Positions 42,611 through 51,695 are shown, numbered from the stretch's first letter. The stretch: DNA of 64,000 nucleotides from Peribacillus sp. FSL E2-0218 (GCF_037992945.1 NZ_CP150304.1:4219501-4283500), one strand, 5' to 3'. Notes: a model not told the origin generated them from the sequence alone. A program made the numbers and translations.

Positions 42611-43225
42611 CTATTTGCTTAACCATTCATCTGTTTTCTTATAAAAAGCTTCTACTAAGTCAGGTCTGTCAATTCCAGGCAAATCACCGGCTATATCATA
42701 GCCGTCTTGGCTAAGAACATAGGAAAGACAAGCATAGCTTTCTCTAAATTCAGATAACTCTTCCATAGGAACAGTTATATTGGCATTTGGATATACAGGT
42801 ACAAGAGAATCTTTTTCGTAAATCCCTTCCATGGAAACGATATACCATTGTCCATTTATTTTTTGTACACTGAATACTAGTTTTGCATCAGAATTTAATT
42901 CAACTGGGTATCCATTAATATCTATTCGTTTTTGAATGGTTGCTATCATGATGGCAACCGCCTTATCACCATTGAGCCATATTTCAGTATTATAAATTTT
43001 ATGTGGTGCGCGACCTGGCATCTTCTTGGAAGCTTCCACAAATTCATGTCCAGTTCCTTGAAACCAGGAGATTGTTATCTTTGAATCAGATGTAAAGCAT
43101 TTGTCCATTTCATCCCATAAAGCGTTATCTCTGCAAAAACGCTCAAATTCAATTAATTCTTTAACACTTGCCTTATCAATAAGATCCTGTTGTGTATTTA
43201 CTGTTGGTCTTTTTAATATCATCAT
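42611..43225 (-). CDS. SnoaL-like NTF2-fold protein, 204 aa
   Basis: SnoaL_4-type layout: SVKELIEFERFCRDNALWDEM near the N-terminus, ITISWFQGTGHEFVEASKKM, HKIYNTEIWLNGDKAVAIM, then a C-terminal extension of about 60 residues with YVLSQDGYDIAGDLPGIDRP. Proteins of this type are often annotated as nuclear transport factor 2 family and may act as small-molecule isomerases or dehydratases. Divergent from the PucR-type regulator at 43418, which may control it. Confidence 0.78.
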   Translation of the reverse strand: MMILKRPTVNTQQDLIDKASVKELIEFERFCRDNALWDEMDKCFTSDSKITISWFQGTGHEFVEASKKMPGRAPHKIYNTEIWLNGDKAVAIMIATIQKRIDINGYPVELNSDAKLVFSVQKINGQWYIVSMEGIYEKDSLVPVYPNANITVPMEELSEFRESYACLSYVLSQDGYDIAGDLPGIDRPDLVEAFYKKTDEWLSK

Positions 43226-43417
43226 ATATGCATACTCCTATTCTTAAATGTATTTTATACGGTAGAACAATTTACATCACAAAATATCTTGCCCTATGTA
43301 AGATATTTTACTCTTCGACTAAGTATATTGCCATGTACTAGGATTTGATATTGAAGTAGATATTAAGTAAAATATTGTACTCCAGCACAATACTTTTATT
43401 ATGGAGAAGATAGATAT

Positions 43418-44686
43418 ATGAATAATTCAAAACAAGCTAACTCGAATGCAGATACTACTGAAATAAAATTAGCCCTATATATTCAGGAACTATTTGAAGT
43501 ACTCTATCTGAACTTAGGATTGCAACAGCTCATTGATAAAGCCAGAGAAATACTAGGCCACCCCATGGTTGTTCATGATATGGGATTTAAGGTGCTAACA
43601 GCTTCTTATGATGCACATGAGATTGTAGATTTCACACAAGATGAGCACGGAAATAATTATATTAATGAAGATACGATTCAGTTTATTCGTTCCAATAATG
43701 TTGCGGATAAGGTACGCAAAAAAGGTTCTTCTGAATACATTAAAAAGTTGGAACCTCTAAACGGAACAAATCTTTCTATAATTAAAATTAATGACATTGA
43801 AATTGCACAGTTTGCTGTATATGAGGCAGGAATTAAGTTTGAAGAAATTGATTTTAAACTCATCGATAAGATTACCCAGATTTTGTCTGTTGAACTTCAA
43901 AAAAGCAATGCATTTAACATGGACCATAGTCTTATACCAAATTATGTTCTTACAGACTTGTTGGATGGAAAAATAATGACGCAGGATGCTGTTAGAGACA
44001 AGCTGCATTATTTAAATTGGATACAAGAAAAGAACCTATATATTATAGTGATATCTAACAAAGACCGAAAAGGATTAGACTTTAAAATTCCAGCAGTGGT
44101 CCAAGTTTTAAAAGAATTCATTCCACTGGAAAATTGCATTATATTTCAATCAAATATTACAGCATTTATCCCCAAAAAACTTTATGAAAAATTATTTATT
44201 GGCTCCAAATCAGAATTTATAAATTCATTAGAAAGAAATGAATTAAGAGCAGGAATTAGCTTGAATCTCTCTGAAATTTCTGATTGCAAAAGATATTATT
44301 TACAAGCAATAGAGGCCCTTGAGATTGGAAAGAAACAAAATATTATCGTATCTTTTTTTAAGGACTCTGCACTAAATATCATTTCTGACTTAATTAAAAG
44401 CAAGTACAATTATATGGATTTTTGTCATCCGGCAGTAATAAAAATTATAGAGTTTGATCAGCAAAACCAATCAGATTTATTACTTACACTTAAGCACTAT
44501 CTTTACTATAGGAGTTCACCAAATGAAGCATCTAAAGTGTTGTGCATCCATAGAAATACCCTATTTTATCGAATCAATAAAATAAAGGACATGACTGGAA
44601 TTGATTTAAATCATGTAACTGAAATATCGCATCTCTATTTTTCAATAAGGCTTCTAGAAATTAACGGTTATGAAATTAATGCATGA
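43418..44686 (+). CDS. PucR/CdaR-type transcriptional regulator
   Basis: 422 residues. N-terminal half of PAS/GAF-like sensing character, a central GGDEF-like fold part, and a C-terminal PucR helix-turn-helix (about 365-415, NEASKVLCIHRNTLFYRINKIKDMTGIDL). Such regulators activate catabolic genes for purines, amino acids or sugars acids. GGAGAAGATAGATAT precedes the ATG. The adjacent divergent SnoaL-like gene is the obvious target candidate. Confidence 0.85.
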   Translation: MNNSKQANSNADTTEIKLALYIQELFEVLYLNLGLQQLIDKAREILGHPMVVHDMGFKVLTASYDAHEIVDFTQDEHGNNYINEDTIQFIRSNNVADKVRKKGSSEYIKKLEPLNGTNLSIIKINDIEIAQFAVYEAGIKFEEIDFKLIDKITQILSVELQKSNAFNMDHSLIPNYVLTDLLDGKIMTQDAVRDKLHYLNWIQEKNLYIIVISNKDRKGLDFKIPAVVQVLKEFIPLENCIIFQSNITAFIPKKLYEKLFIGSKSEFINSLERNELRAGISLNLSEISDCKRYYLQAIEALEIGKKQNIIVSFFKDSALNIISDLIKSKYNYMDFCHPAVIKIIEFDQQNQSDLLLTLKHYLYYRSSPNEASKVLCIHRNTLFYRINKIKDMTGIDLNHVTEISHLYFSIRLLEINGYEINA

Positions 44687-44846
44687 ATTTGAATGCTCTC
44701 ACCCGCAGTATCTAAGGCTATACTTGTAATTTGTTTTATCTTATCGATAGGCTTCAAAAGTGATAGTGAAGGGGTACCACCAAGTTAGCGATGGCATTTT
44801 CCTGACGATACCCCATTTGAAGATCTTATTTTAAAAACTTTAATAA

Positions 44847-44895
44847 AAAAAGGAGAGAACATATTAGCCATGCATAATATGTTCTCTCCTTTTTC
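44847..44895. terminator. bidirectional terminator
   Basis: AAAAAGGAGAGAACATATTA pairs with TAATATGTTCTCTCCTTTTT. Confidence 0.85.
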
Positions 44896-44903
44896 TTTTA
44901 TAG

Positions 44904-44945
44904 AATTAACGCACGGGTTAGTTTAAGTACAATCCTTTACAATCT
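44904..44945 (+). repeat. IMR right arm with tail
   Basis: GAATTAACGCACGGGTTAGTTT then AAGTACAATCCTTTACAATC. Confidence 0.6.
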
Positions 44946-45227
44946 GATTTTTTAATCAACCCAAAAATACAAGAAGTCAAAAATCTGCTAAGAGAAGAAT
45001 TTCGCTTAGCAGATGTGTTAAAACAATAAAATCATTTATTATTTCCACCCCAAATCCAATAACCACCTATCAAGTTACAAATAGGTGGTTATTAAAGTTA
45101 TTTAATAAAATGAGTTAGGATCTCATTAAGGTATGTGAAGAACAATACAGATGTTTAATCTAGTTCTTTCACTATAGCCCCCATTAGATAAAGAAGCTAA
45201 CTCAACTGAGTTAGAGCTCCTAGAGAG

Positions 45228-46328
45228 TTATTCTTCAATTTCAAAATCCTTAATGTTTGCTAATGGATATAAAACCTCATTCGGTTTGAAATCAGACAAA
45301 AACTCTCCTTTTTGAACCTTTTTAACCCAATCATGGTTAGCTAAAGCTCCTTTACCAAGCGTAACTATGTCAGCTCCTCCATTAGTAAGGATATCTACAG
45401 CTCGTTCCACATTTTCCAATTGACCGTTTGCGATAATCGGTAATTGACTATATTTCTTAGCAAGAGATACAAGAGACGCTTCGTTACCCTCAAAAGCTGG
45501 TTGCCATGCCTCATACTCCGTTACGTGAATATAATCCAGTCCAGATTTTCCTAACGCACCAAAGATAATTTTTGCATCTTCTTCTTTTCCTGACCACTTA
45601 TAGAAGTAATCATTTACTTGAGATTGAGAAATTCTCATACCAATTGTAAAGTTACTTCCTGCAACGGCTAGACTTACCTCGTTAGCAATTTCAACTAAGA
45701 ATCTTACTCTGTTTTCCGTACTACCACCATATTCATCTGTACGAAGGTTTGTATATTCCGTCAGAAAAGCATCTAAAAGATAACCATTTGCACCATGTAG
45801 CTCAATACCATCAAAACCCACAGACTTCGCTCTTTTAGCAGCTGCAACAAAACTGTTCTTTACTTCGTTCATTTCTTCTCTAGTTATGGTTCTTGGAAGC
45901 TTAAATTCCCCTTCACCAAAGTAAAATTTTAGCTGTTCTCCTTTTGGTTGAACGGAAGAGGGGGCAATTGTTTCATCTTTATAACGGTTCCCTTGTGATA
46001 ATGGTCCAGTATGCTGTAGTTGCATAAAGATTTTTCCACCTTCTGAATGAACCGCATCAACAACTTTTTTCCACTCTTTGGCTTGTCCATCTAGTGCAAT
46101 ACCTGGTTGATAATGGTACGTTTGGCTATTTTTATCATCTATATACGTACCTTCTGTAATGACTAACCCAAAACCGCCCTTTGCAAAGGAACGATAGTAG
46201 TTCACCATTATATCTGTAATAGAACCTTCTTCTGTAGCACTAATCCGAGTCATTGGGGCTACTCCAACTCTATTTTTCAACTCAGTACCATTAATTTCAA
46301 AAGAATCAAACAAGATATTTTTATCCAT
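45228..46328 (-). CDS. Old Yellow Enzyme family NADH:flavin oxidoreductase
   Basis: 366 residues forming a single TIM barrel. Landmarks: LKNRVGVAPMTR at the FMN site, MQLQHTGP, the catalytic GFDGIELHGANGYLLDAFL (His-Asn pair), RTDEYGGSTENR, and the C-terminal phosphate-binding IIANGQLENVERA and ADIVTLGKGALA. It uses FMN and NAD(P)H to reduce activated alkenes. AGGAGGAAAGAGAC precedes the ATG. Divergent from a LysR-type regulator, which likely controls it. Confidence 0.93.
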   Translation of the reverse strand: MDKNILFDSFEINGTELKNRVGVAPMTRISATEEGSITDIMVNYYRSFAKGGFGLVITEGTYIDDKNSQTYHYQPGIALDGQAKEWKKVVDAVHSEGGKIFMQLQHTGPLSQGNRYKDETIAPSSVQPKGEQLKFYFGEGEFKLPRTITREEMNEVKNSFVAAAKRAKSVGFDGIELHGANGYLLDAFLTEYTNLRTDEYGGSTENRVRFLVEIANEVSLAVAGSNFTIGMRISQSQVNDYFYKWSGKEEDAKIIFGALGKSGLDYIHVTEYEAWQPAFEGNEASLVSLAKKYSQLPIIANGQLENVERAVDILTNGGADIVTLGKGALANHDWVKKVQKGEFLSDFKPNEVLYPLANIKDFEIEE

Positions 46329-46415
46329 GTCTCTTTCCTCCTGTTGTAAATAATATTTGACACCTGCTTGACTCTTAGCTTAAATGATAAATATAGTTTA
46401 GTAAAATGAATATAT

Positions 46416-46442
46416 TTGAATATATAGTTCAATAATATTGAA
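46416..46442. promoter_or_regulatory. candidate LysR operator
   Basis: Two overlapping palindromes, TTGAA-N7-TTCAA and TTCAAT-AAT-ATTGAA, lie in the 138-base gap between the divergent OYE and LysR genes, where a T-N11-A type site is expected. Confidence 0.5.
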
Positions 46443-46466
46443 CACACTAATTAAGGGGGTATTAAA

Positions 46467-47318
46467 ATGGAACTTCGTCATTTAGTTACACTTAAAACTA
46501 TTGTTGAGAAGAGTGGGTTTAACAAAGCTGCAGAATACTTAGGATACTCTCAATCATCTATAACAACACATATAAAAGAACTCGAAAAAGAGTTAGGGAG
46601 TCCGCTGTTTGATCGATTAGGGAAAAAGGTTGTTTTGACTCATTTCGGTGAACAATATCTTCCTTATGCAAATCAAATTATTGAACTTTATAAACAATCG
46701 CTGACTATAGATAAAGAACCACAAGGAGATTTAACCATTGGCATATCCGAATCTTTAACCATATGTAGGATTCCACTAATTCTTCTCGAATTTAAAAGAA
46801 AACATCCAAAAGTAAGTCTTCATGTCAAATCGCTAGAAAATTATGATGTGACAAAAAGCCTCCAAAATGGGGATATTGATTTAGCTCTAATTTTGGAAAA
46901 GGAAAACTGGGTACAGGGAGATCTTAATATTAAGGAATTGATTAGGGAGAAAATGGTCTTTATAAGTCCCAACGAGGTTAATGCTTCTGACACAGCGTTG
47001 TATTCTGACTTAAGATGTAGTTATAAATCAGTGTTTGATAAATACATCACTTTAAATCAATTAGATATTAAAGAACGCCTAGAATTCCAAAGTATAGAAG
47101 CGATAAAGCATTGTGTTAAACATGGTTTAGGTGTATCTTTGGTCCCTTTCTTTTCGGTAAAAGAAGAGTTATTAAACGGGATATTTAAGGGAGATATTGC
47201 TTCAAAGGAACATCCTTCAATTTCAACATATTTGGCTTATCATAAAGATAAGTGGTTATCCCCCTCCATCCATGCAATGTATTATGTAATACAAAAGCAT
47301 GCAAAAAATTGGGAATGA
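46467..47318 (+). CDS. LysR family transcriptional regulator
   Basis: 283 residues. N-terminal helix-turn-helix (about residues 1-60, FNKAAEYLGYSQSSITTHIKELEKELGSPLFDRLGKKV) and a C-terminal periplasmic-binding-like effector domain (LTIGISESLTICRIP, GVSLVPFFSV). TAAGGGGGTATTAAA precedes the ATG. Likely regulator of the divergent Old Yellow Enzyme gene. Confidence 0.93.
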   Translation: MELRHLVTLKTIVEKSGFNKAAEYLGYSQSSITTHIKELEKELGSPLFDRLGKKVVLTHFGEQYLPYANQIIELYKQSLTIDKEPQGDLTIGISESLTICRIPLILLEFKRKHPKVSLHVKSLENYDVTKSLQNGDIDLALILEKENWVQGDLNIKELIREKMVFISPNEVNASDTALYSDLRCSYKSVFDKYITLNQLDIKERLEFQSIEAIKHCVKHGLGVSLVPFFSVKEELLNGIFKGDIASKEHPSISTYLAYHKDKWLSPSIHAMYYVIQKHAKNWE

Positions 47319-47346
47319 AAAAGGGGCTATTAACCTCCTTTTTCTG

Positions 47347-47431
47347 TTCAACTAACCTGCCCCTTTAGTTCCATAAGAAAAAGGCTGCTTAACAACTATC
47401 CTTATTAGTAGATCACACGTTAGTTAAACAA
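47347..47431 (+). repeat. IMR copy, altered core
   Basis: Left arm complete; core GGCTGCTTAACAAC; right arm GATCACACGTTAGTT. Confidence 0.8.
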
Positions 47432-47528
47432 GAACTGTTATTTTTATTATTGTAGGTGTTCACTGTATTGTTACATAAGTTAATGCTTGAAATGAAATAA
47501 TAATATCAAAAACAAAGAGGGTAATTAT

Positions 47529-47870
47529 GTGAGAAAGATACTGATTAGTTTATTTGTAACATTGGTTTTTTTCTCTGAAAGTGCAAATCCACTGAATTTA
47601 TTCAATCCTGTATTTGCACAACAGAAACCTATTCCGCAATATGCTAAGTGGGGCGTTTTTGCATTAAAGAAAACTAAAGAAAAGTATCCGAATGCCCAAG
47701 TCATTGATTTTCTTCATACTGGAAGAAAAAGTAGTACTCATACCTCCACTGAGACATTCAAATTGTGGTTAAAAGATAGCAGTAAAGAATTCGGTGTATT
47801 TATAAATATTGAATTTAATAATGATACCGGGAGGGTAATTAAAGTTACTTTTAAGGAGACCTCTAAGTAA
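47529..47870 (+). CDS. DUF3889 secreted protein (YqzG/YhdC-like)
   Basis: 113 residues from a GTG preceded by AAAGAGGGTAATTAT. Signal peptide (KILISLFVTLVFFSESAN), then the DUF3889 pattern: YAKWGVFALKKTKEKYPNAQVIDFLHTGR, FKLWLKDSSKEFGVFINIEF and VIKVTFKET. Exported; function unknown. Confidence 0.85.
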   Translation: MRKILISLFVTLVFFSESANPLNLFNPVFAQQKPIPQYAKWGVFALKKTKEKYPNAQVIDFLHTGRKSSTHTSTETFKLWLKDSSKEFGVFINIEFNNDTGRVIKVTFKETSK

Positions 47871-47998
47871 TACATACTCCTATCCTTATAAGTTAATTAC
47901 ACATCGAAAACCCTGCTATCTCTAATTTCACTGTTAGTTAAGGGGATTTTTCACAAAAATTTGAATGTTGATAATTGTAAGAATCGCACATTCTAGAA

Positions 47999-48023
47999 AG
48001 GCCGCCAATTGGCGGCCTTCTTA
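47999..48023. terminator. terminator between convergent genes
   Basis: AAGGCCGCCAATTGGCGGCCTT, a perfect palindrome. Confidence 0.85.
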
Positions 48024-48055
48024 ATGAACTAATGAACCCGTTAGTTCAACAAGTA
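48024..48055 (+). repeat. IMR right arm
   Basis: GAACTAATGAACCCGTTAGTTC. Confidence 0.6.
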
Positions 48056-48621
48056 ATTTGAAACCAGTCTGTTTCTAGTAGGAAATCTTTTCTAGTGAGA
48101 CTTTGACCAGAAATCATTTGACGATAGGAAGTAATGGTACCATCGTGTGACACTATATAAATCTTTTCTTTTTGTAGTTGCTTACAATTCACAATGAATT
48201 CTTCAGCTAGTTTTATGAATTGGTTTTCAGGAAAAGTATTTATGCCATCAGACCATATATTTAGAGGAACCTTACTATCAATTTCAAAAGTTGGATAAAC
48301 ATTTTTAATTATTTCTAAATCAATTATTCTATCGCAGGGAAATGTTTCCCATTCTGGACGAATGGGGAACATTCTAGGAGACACTAATGGGCTTACAATC
48401 TTGCGACAATCTATATTTTCACTCCAAATTAATGCTGTTTCCAACGTTCTTCTAATAGGGCTTATAATAATAATATCTTTATTAGTTAGAGGAATTTGAT
48501 TTCTTAATAATTTTGCCTGTTCTACCCCTTTATTAGTTAACGAAGGGTCTTCTATTTGTAGGCTACTAGGTATATCTAATGTATGTTCTCCTTGACCGTG
48601 ACGAATAAATACCAACTCCAT
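48046..48621 (-). CDS. histidine phosphatase family protein
   Basis: 191 residues with VFIRHGQGEHT, IIISPIRRTLETAL (second Arg), and IYIVSHDGTITSYR (second His, here SHDG). ERMF/WETFPCDR is the acid region. A phosphoglycerate-mutase-like phosphatase of unknown substrate. AAAGGAGAGTCTAA precedes the ATG. Its last codons touch an IMR right arm. A second family member is at 23017. Confidence 0.85.
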   Translation of the reverse strand: MELVFIRHGQGEHTLDIPSSLQIEDPSLTNKGVEQAKLLRNQIPLTNKDIIIISPIRRTLETALIWSENIDCRKIVSPLVSPRMFPIRPEWETFPCDRIIDLEIIKNVYPTFEIDSKVPLNIWSDGINTFPENQFIKLAEEFIVNCKQLQKEKIYIVSHDGTITSYRQMISGQSLTRKDFLLETDWFQITC

Positions 48622-48706
48622 TTAGACTCTCCTTTAAGTTTATTATAATCGAAAAAGGATACTACCTTTTTTAATTAATTCCCCATTGATTCTGGATAAT
48701 TCTTAT

Positions 48707-48797
48707 TGAACTATTCTGCCCCGTTAGTGCCATAAGAAAAAGGTGCCCTAAAGACAGCTCCGATCTTCAGCTAACACACCCGTTAGTTTCTATAAGA
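48707..48797 (+). repeat. IMR copy, S core
   Basis: Complete; continues into the ACAGTTTGTGTCAACT module. Confidence 0.88.
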
Positions 48798-49219
48798 CTT
48801 ATCGCAGAGTTGACACAAACTGTGAAGTAAACTACTGCACAAGTGTCCAGCCATTCATTTTCTCTTATTAATTATTTTGTAGGGGTAAATAAAATTCATT
48901 GCAGACTGTTTAGACGCACTTTTTTATGCATTACTTTACAAAAGAAATTTATGTTAAAAATTTCAAAAAAAGGGTAAACACAACTTTATACATTAGAGGA
49001 GGCTATACTATGAAATTTTATAAACATATTCTTGTTCCTTTTTTAGTCGGTCTTTTATCCTTCGTATGTTTTTCTATTTACAGCTATACCATAAAAGGTA
49101 CGGCTTTTTTTACGGAAGAGTCTTTATTTACGGCAATTGGTGTCTTCATTGGCGCAATACCGGTTTCATACTTAATTGAATATCAAAAAAAGAAAGATAA
49201 AAATAAGTTTAATAGTTAA
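48798..49219 (+). repeat. duplicated segment, copy 1
   Basis: From the GTTGACACAAACTG module through a conserved leader (AAGTGTCCAGCCATTCATT, GCAGACTGTTTAGACGCAC, ACATTAGAGGAGG) to the end of the small gene at 49010-49219. It matches 50040-50466. Confidence 0.85.
49010..49219 (+). CDS. small two-TM membrane protein, duplicate 1
   Basis: 69 residues, ATG preceded by AGAGGAGG. Two membrane segments (KFYKHILVPFLVGLLSFVCF and AIGVFIGAIPVSYLIEY) and a lysine-rich C-terminus (QKKKDKNKFNS). A paralogue with the same length lies at 50257-50466. Family not recognised. Confidence 0.75.
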   Translation: MKFYKHILVPFLVGLLSFVCFSIYSYTIKGTAFFTEESLFTAIGVFIGAIPVSYLIEYQKKKDKNKFNS

Positions 49220-49296
49220 GTGTTTCTAATCTGTTTCCTTTATTTAATTTTGTTAGAAAAAGTCATTGCGTCACAGTACGACTAAACTATGCTACT

Positions 49297-49386
49297 TGAA
49301 CTAACCTGCCCCTTTAGTTCCATAAGAAAAAACTGCCTTAAAGACAGCTCTGATCTTCAGCTAACGCACCCGTTAGTTCTATAAGT
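49297..49386 (+). repeat. IMR copy, S core
   Basis: Complete; preceded by CACAGTACGACTAAACTATGC, a module also seen at 57466. Confidence 0.9.
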
Positions 49387-49388
49387 TC

Positions 49389-49943
49389 TTAAAGTCCACC
49401 ATCTAAACCGTCAATTTTTACGCCTCTGCTCCACTCACGATCGATTTTTAATTCATTATTGGTAGTGGATAGGGTTAGTTCTCCTTTTTTCTCATACATT
49501 TTAGATGAGTTCTCGTCATAAACTTTAAATGTCGTGGTATATAAGTAATCGATTGTGCCATCATCATTTTTGCTTTGTTCTTCAAGTTTCACATCTTGTA
49601 CTTCAATCCTTTTATTAATTTGTTTGGATACCAATTCTGGTATTTGAAATTTACGGTTAGCGATTTCAGCATTATAATGTTCTTCCGTTAAATATCCTTT
49701 GGCTTTTTCTGCGATTTCATCAGAAGTTGGGGGATTGGATGGATCTTTAATCGTATATAGTTCTGTACTATAACTATTAAATAACTTTTCTGCCTCTTCT
49801 ATTTTGACCACATTTTCCTCTTTAACGGGTTTTCCTTCTTTTTCTTCACCGTTTTCTTTGACCACATCTTTGTTACAAGCAACTACACCAATAAACAATA
49901 CAGACAAAAACAATAAACTAAGAATTTTCTTTATGATAGCCAC
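49389..49943 (-). CDS. lipoprotein of unknown function
   Basis: 184 residues by the GTG at 49941-49943; the lipobox is IGVVACNKD (Cys at about 23). The charged region EEKEGKPVKEENVVK separates the anchor from a domain with LYTIKDPSNPPTSDEIAEKAKGYL and YLYTTTFKVYDENSS. GAGGTGG is better spaced for the ATA at 49932-49934, which would give IKKILSLLFLSVLF and a more typical signal peptide; ATA could be a mutated ATG. It sits between the two copies of the duplicated membrane gene, on the opposite strand. Confidence 0.7.
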   Translation of the reverse strand: MAIIKKILSLLFLSVLFIGVVACNKDVVKENGEEKEGKPVKEENVVKIEEAEKLFNSYSTELYTIKDPSNPPTSDEIAEKAKGYLTEEHYNAEIANRKFQIPELVSKQINKRIEVQDVKLEEQSKNDDGTIDYLYTTTFKVYDENSSKMYEKKGELTLSTTNNELKIDREWSRGVKIDGLDGGL

Positions 49944-50003
49944 CTCATTCCCTTCAAATGAACCTACACTCTACATATTCTATACAAATTATGAATTACC
50001 CTT

Positions 50004-50040
50004 GTTGAACTAATCTGCCCCGTTAGTTCCATAAGACTTA
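50004..50040 (+). repeat. IMR left arm joined to duplicated segment
   Basis: TGAACTAATCTGCCCCGTTAGTTCC then AGACTTATTG; core and right arm absent. Confidence 0.75.
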
Positions 50041-50466
50041 TTGTAGAGTTGATACAAACTGTGCAGTAAACAACGGGCACAAGTGTCCAGCCATTCATTT
50101 TCTCTTCTTGATTATTTTGTAGACGTAAAAGTTAAATTTAATTGCAGACTGTTTAGACGCACTTTTTTATGTATCACTTTGCAAAAGGAATTTTTGTTAA
50201 AAAATTCTAAAAAAGGGGTAAACATAACTCTATACATTAGAGGAGGTTATGCTGCTGTGAAATTTTATAAACATATACTTGTACCCTTTTTAAGTGTACT
50301 TCTTTGCTTCATAGGTTTTTGTATTTACAGCTATACCATAAAAAATACCAGTTTTTTTACACAAGAAGCTATATTTGTTGCAATTGGTGCATTTATTTTC
50401 TCAATACCACTTTCATATTTAACGGAATATCAAAATAAGAAAAATAAAAATAAGTTTAATAGTTAA
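50040..50466 (+). repeat. duplicated segment, copy 2
   Basis: The same modules and leader as 48798-49219, diverged by substitutions and small indels, ending with the paralogous gene. Confidence 0.85.
50257..50466 (+). CDS. small two-TM membrane protein, duplicate 2
   Basis: 69 residues from a GTG at 50257, 8 bases after AGAGGAGG. The protein (KFYKHILVPFLSVLLCFIGF...LSYLTEYQNKKNKNKFNS) is about 70 percent identical by eye to the product of 49010-49219. An ATG at 50249 is out of frame. Confidence 0.75.
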   Translation: MKFYKHILVPFLSVLLCFIGFCIYSYTIKNTSFFTQEAIFVAIGAFIFSIPLSYLTEYQNKKNKNKFNS

Positions 50467-50489
50467 GTGTTTGACTTTACTGCGCTTTT

Positions 50490-50580
50490 TGAACTAAACT
50501 GCCCCTTTAGCTCCATAAGAAAAAGAGCTGCCTTAAAGACATCTCCGCTCTTCAGCTAACGCACCCGTTAGTTCACTAAG
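50490..50580 (+). repeat. IMR copy, S core
   Basis: Complete; continues into another GTTGACACAAACT module at 50594-50612. Confidence 0.88.
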
Positions 50581-50691
50581 ACTTATCGCATCGCAGAGTT
50601 GACACAAACTACGCAGTGATTAAATGGTTTAAATTGAATAAAATTTATAAGGAGCATGATTAAGAAAAAGCTCTGAAGGAGGAATAATGGA

Positions 50692-50904
50692 GTGAAAACT
50701 TGGCAAATGCTTAAACAAACTTTACAAGGAGATGTATGGTATTCAGAAACTATGGGTTACTCGATTTTGCACACATCTAATGGATTCGTTTCGTTAAAAG
50801 CAAAATCTAAATCCCATAGCATAAAAGTATCAAATAACTTTTTAAGAGCTACTGATTGGAGAAAAGTCAATAATGATATAAAAAAAGGGAACACCGACAA
50901 CTAA
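50692..50904 (+). CDS. small hypothetical protein, 70 aa
   Basis: GTG start after AAGGAGGAATAATGGA. Soluble and basic (SLKAKSKSHSIKVSNNFLRA). Not recognised. A CACAGT/ACTGTG inverted repeat follows the stop codon, just before the next IMR. Confidence 0.55.
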   Translation: MKTWQMLKQTLQGDVWYSETMGYSILHTSNGFVSLKAKSKSHSIKVSNNFLRATDWRKVNNDIKKGNTDN

Positions 50905-50931
50905 TGCACAGTTCGAATACACTGTGCTTGT

Positions 50932-50962
50932 AGAACTAACCTGCCCCGTTAGTTCAACAAGG
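50932..50962 (+). repeat. IMR left and right ends fused
   Basis: AGAACTAACCTGCCCCGTTAGTTCAACAAGG: the left arm leads directly into the right-end sequence, so core and right-arm loop are deleted. Confidence 0.75.
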
Positions 50963-50978
50963 ATCACTCCTTTTTAGA

Positions 50979-51431
50979 CTATAAATCTTGAGATAAACGA
51001 AGCATATCCCTGCACTGTATCCCGTTCTCAAAAATTTCTTCTTGATAATGCTTAATAAAAAAGTCCATATCTACACCAATAATTCTGAAGCCACATTTTT
51101 GGTAAAGAGCCAATTGTCCTATACCTGAATTCCCAGTACCAATTTCAATGGTTTTATAACCTTTTGCCTTGGCTACTTGTATTGCATCCAGTACTAACCG
51201 TTTCCCTAATCCTATACCTTGTTGCTCTTCTATAACTGCAACATTCACCAACTCCACTGTCTCAGGTCTTGTTGGAAGTAGTACATAAACTCCAACAATT
51301 TGGTGTTCACTTTCAGCTACAAAACATTCTCCCCTATTGACATATTCCTCAACTATATCTTTCGAAGGGTCAGCCAATAACAACATTTCCATTGGAGGTT
51401 TTTCTTCTTTATTGAGTTTCCTAATATCCAT
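50979..51431 (-). CDS. GNAT family N-acetyltransferase
   Basis: 150 residues. AVIEEQQGIGLGKRLVLDAIQ is the acetyl-CoA loop; YQKCGFRIIGVDMDFF follows. AAAGGAGATTAAATA precedes the ATG. Substrate unknown. Confidence 0.87.
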   Translation of the reverse strand: MDIRKLNKEEKPPMEMLLLADPSKDIVEEYVNRGECFVAESEHQIVGVYVLLPTRPETVELVNVAVIEEQQGIGLGKRLVLDAIQVAKAKGYKTIEIGTGNSGIGQLALYQKCGFRIIGVDMDFFIKHYQEEIFENGIQCRDMLRLSQDL

Positions 51432-51483
51432 TATTTAATCTCCTTTTATAACCTTGTAATTGCGTTCATTTTATCATTTCTTC

Positions 51484-51570
51484 TTCAACTAACCTGCCCC
51501 GTTAGTTGCATAAAAGAAAAAACTACCTTAAGGACGCTATGATCTTTAGCTATCGCCACCAGTTATTTAA
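51484..51570 (+). repeat. IMR copy, decayed S core
   Basis: Left arm intact; core CTACC TTAAG GACG and right arm CTATCGCCACCAGTTA are degenerate. Confidence 0.75.
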
Positions 51571-51630
51571 TTGTTCAGTAGTTGCTGAATGGTTCTGGTT
51601 GGTTAAAAATTGAATGGACTTATAGGAAGT

Positions 51631-51664
51631 AAAAAACCCGAAAATTTTGGTTTTAGGGTTTTCT
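51631..51664 (-). terminator. terminator of the ParB-like gene
   Basis: On the minus strand AAAACCCTAAAACC pairs loosely with GGTTTT...GGGTTTTTT; the T-run follows. Confidence 0.55.
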
Positions 51665-51695
51665 TCCTTTTTTCTATTTTTGATTATGTAAAAGC

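Larger units (their letters stand above)
44687..45227. other. gene-free stretch with hairpins
   Basis: It holds terminators at 44847-44895, an IMR right arm, hairpins at 44982-45013 (ATCTGCTAA / TTAGCAGAT) and 45057-45093 (AATAACCACCTAT / ATAGGTGGTTATT). A short frame around 44955-45030 (NPKIQEVKNLLREEF) looks like a gene remnant but has no start. Confidence 0.4.
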
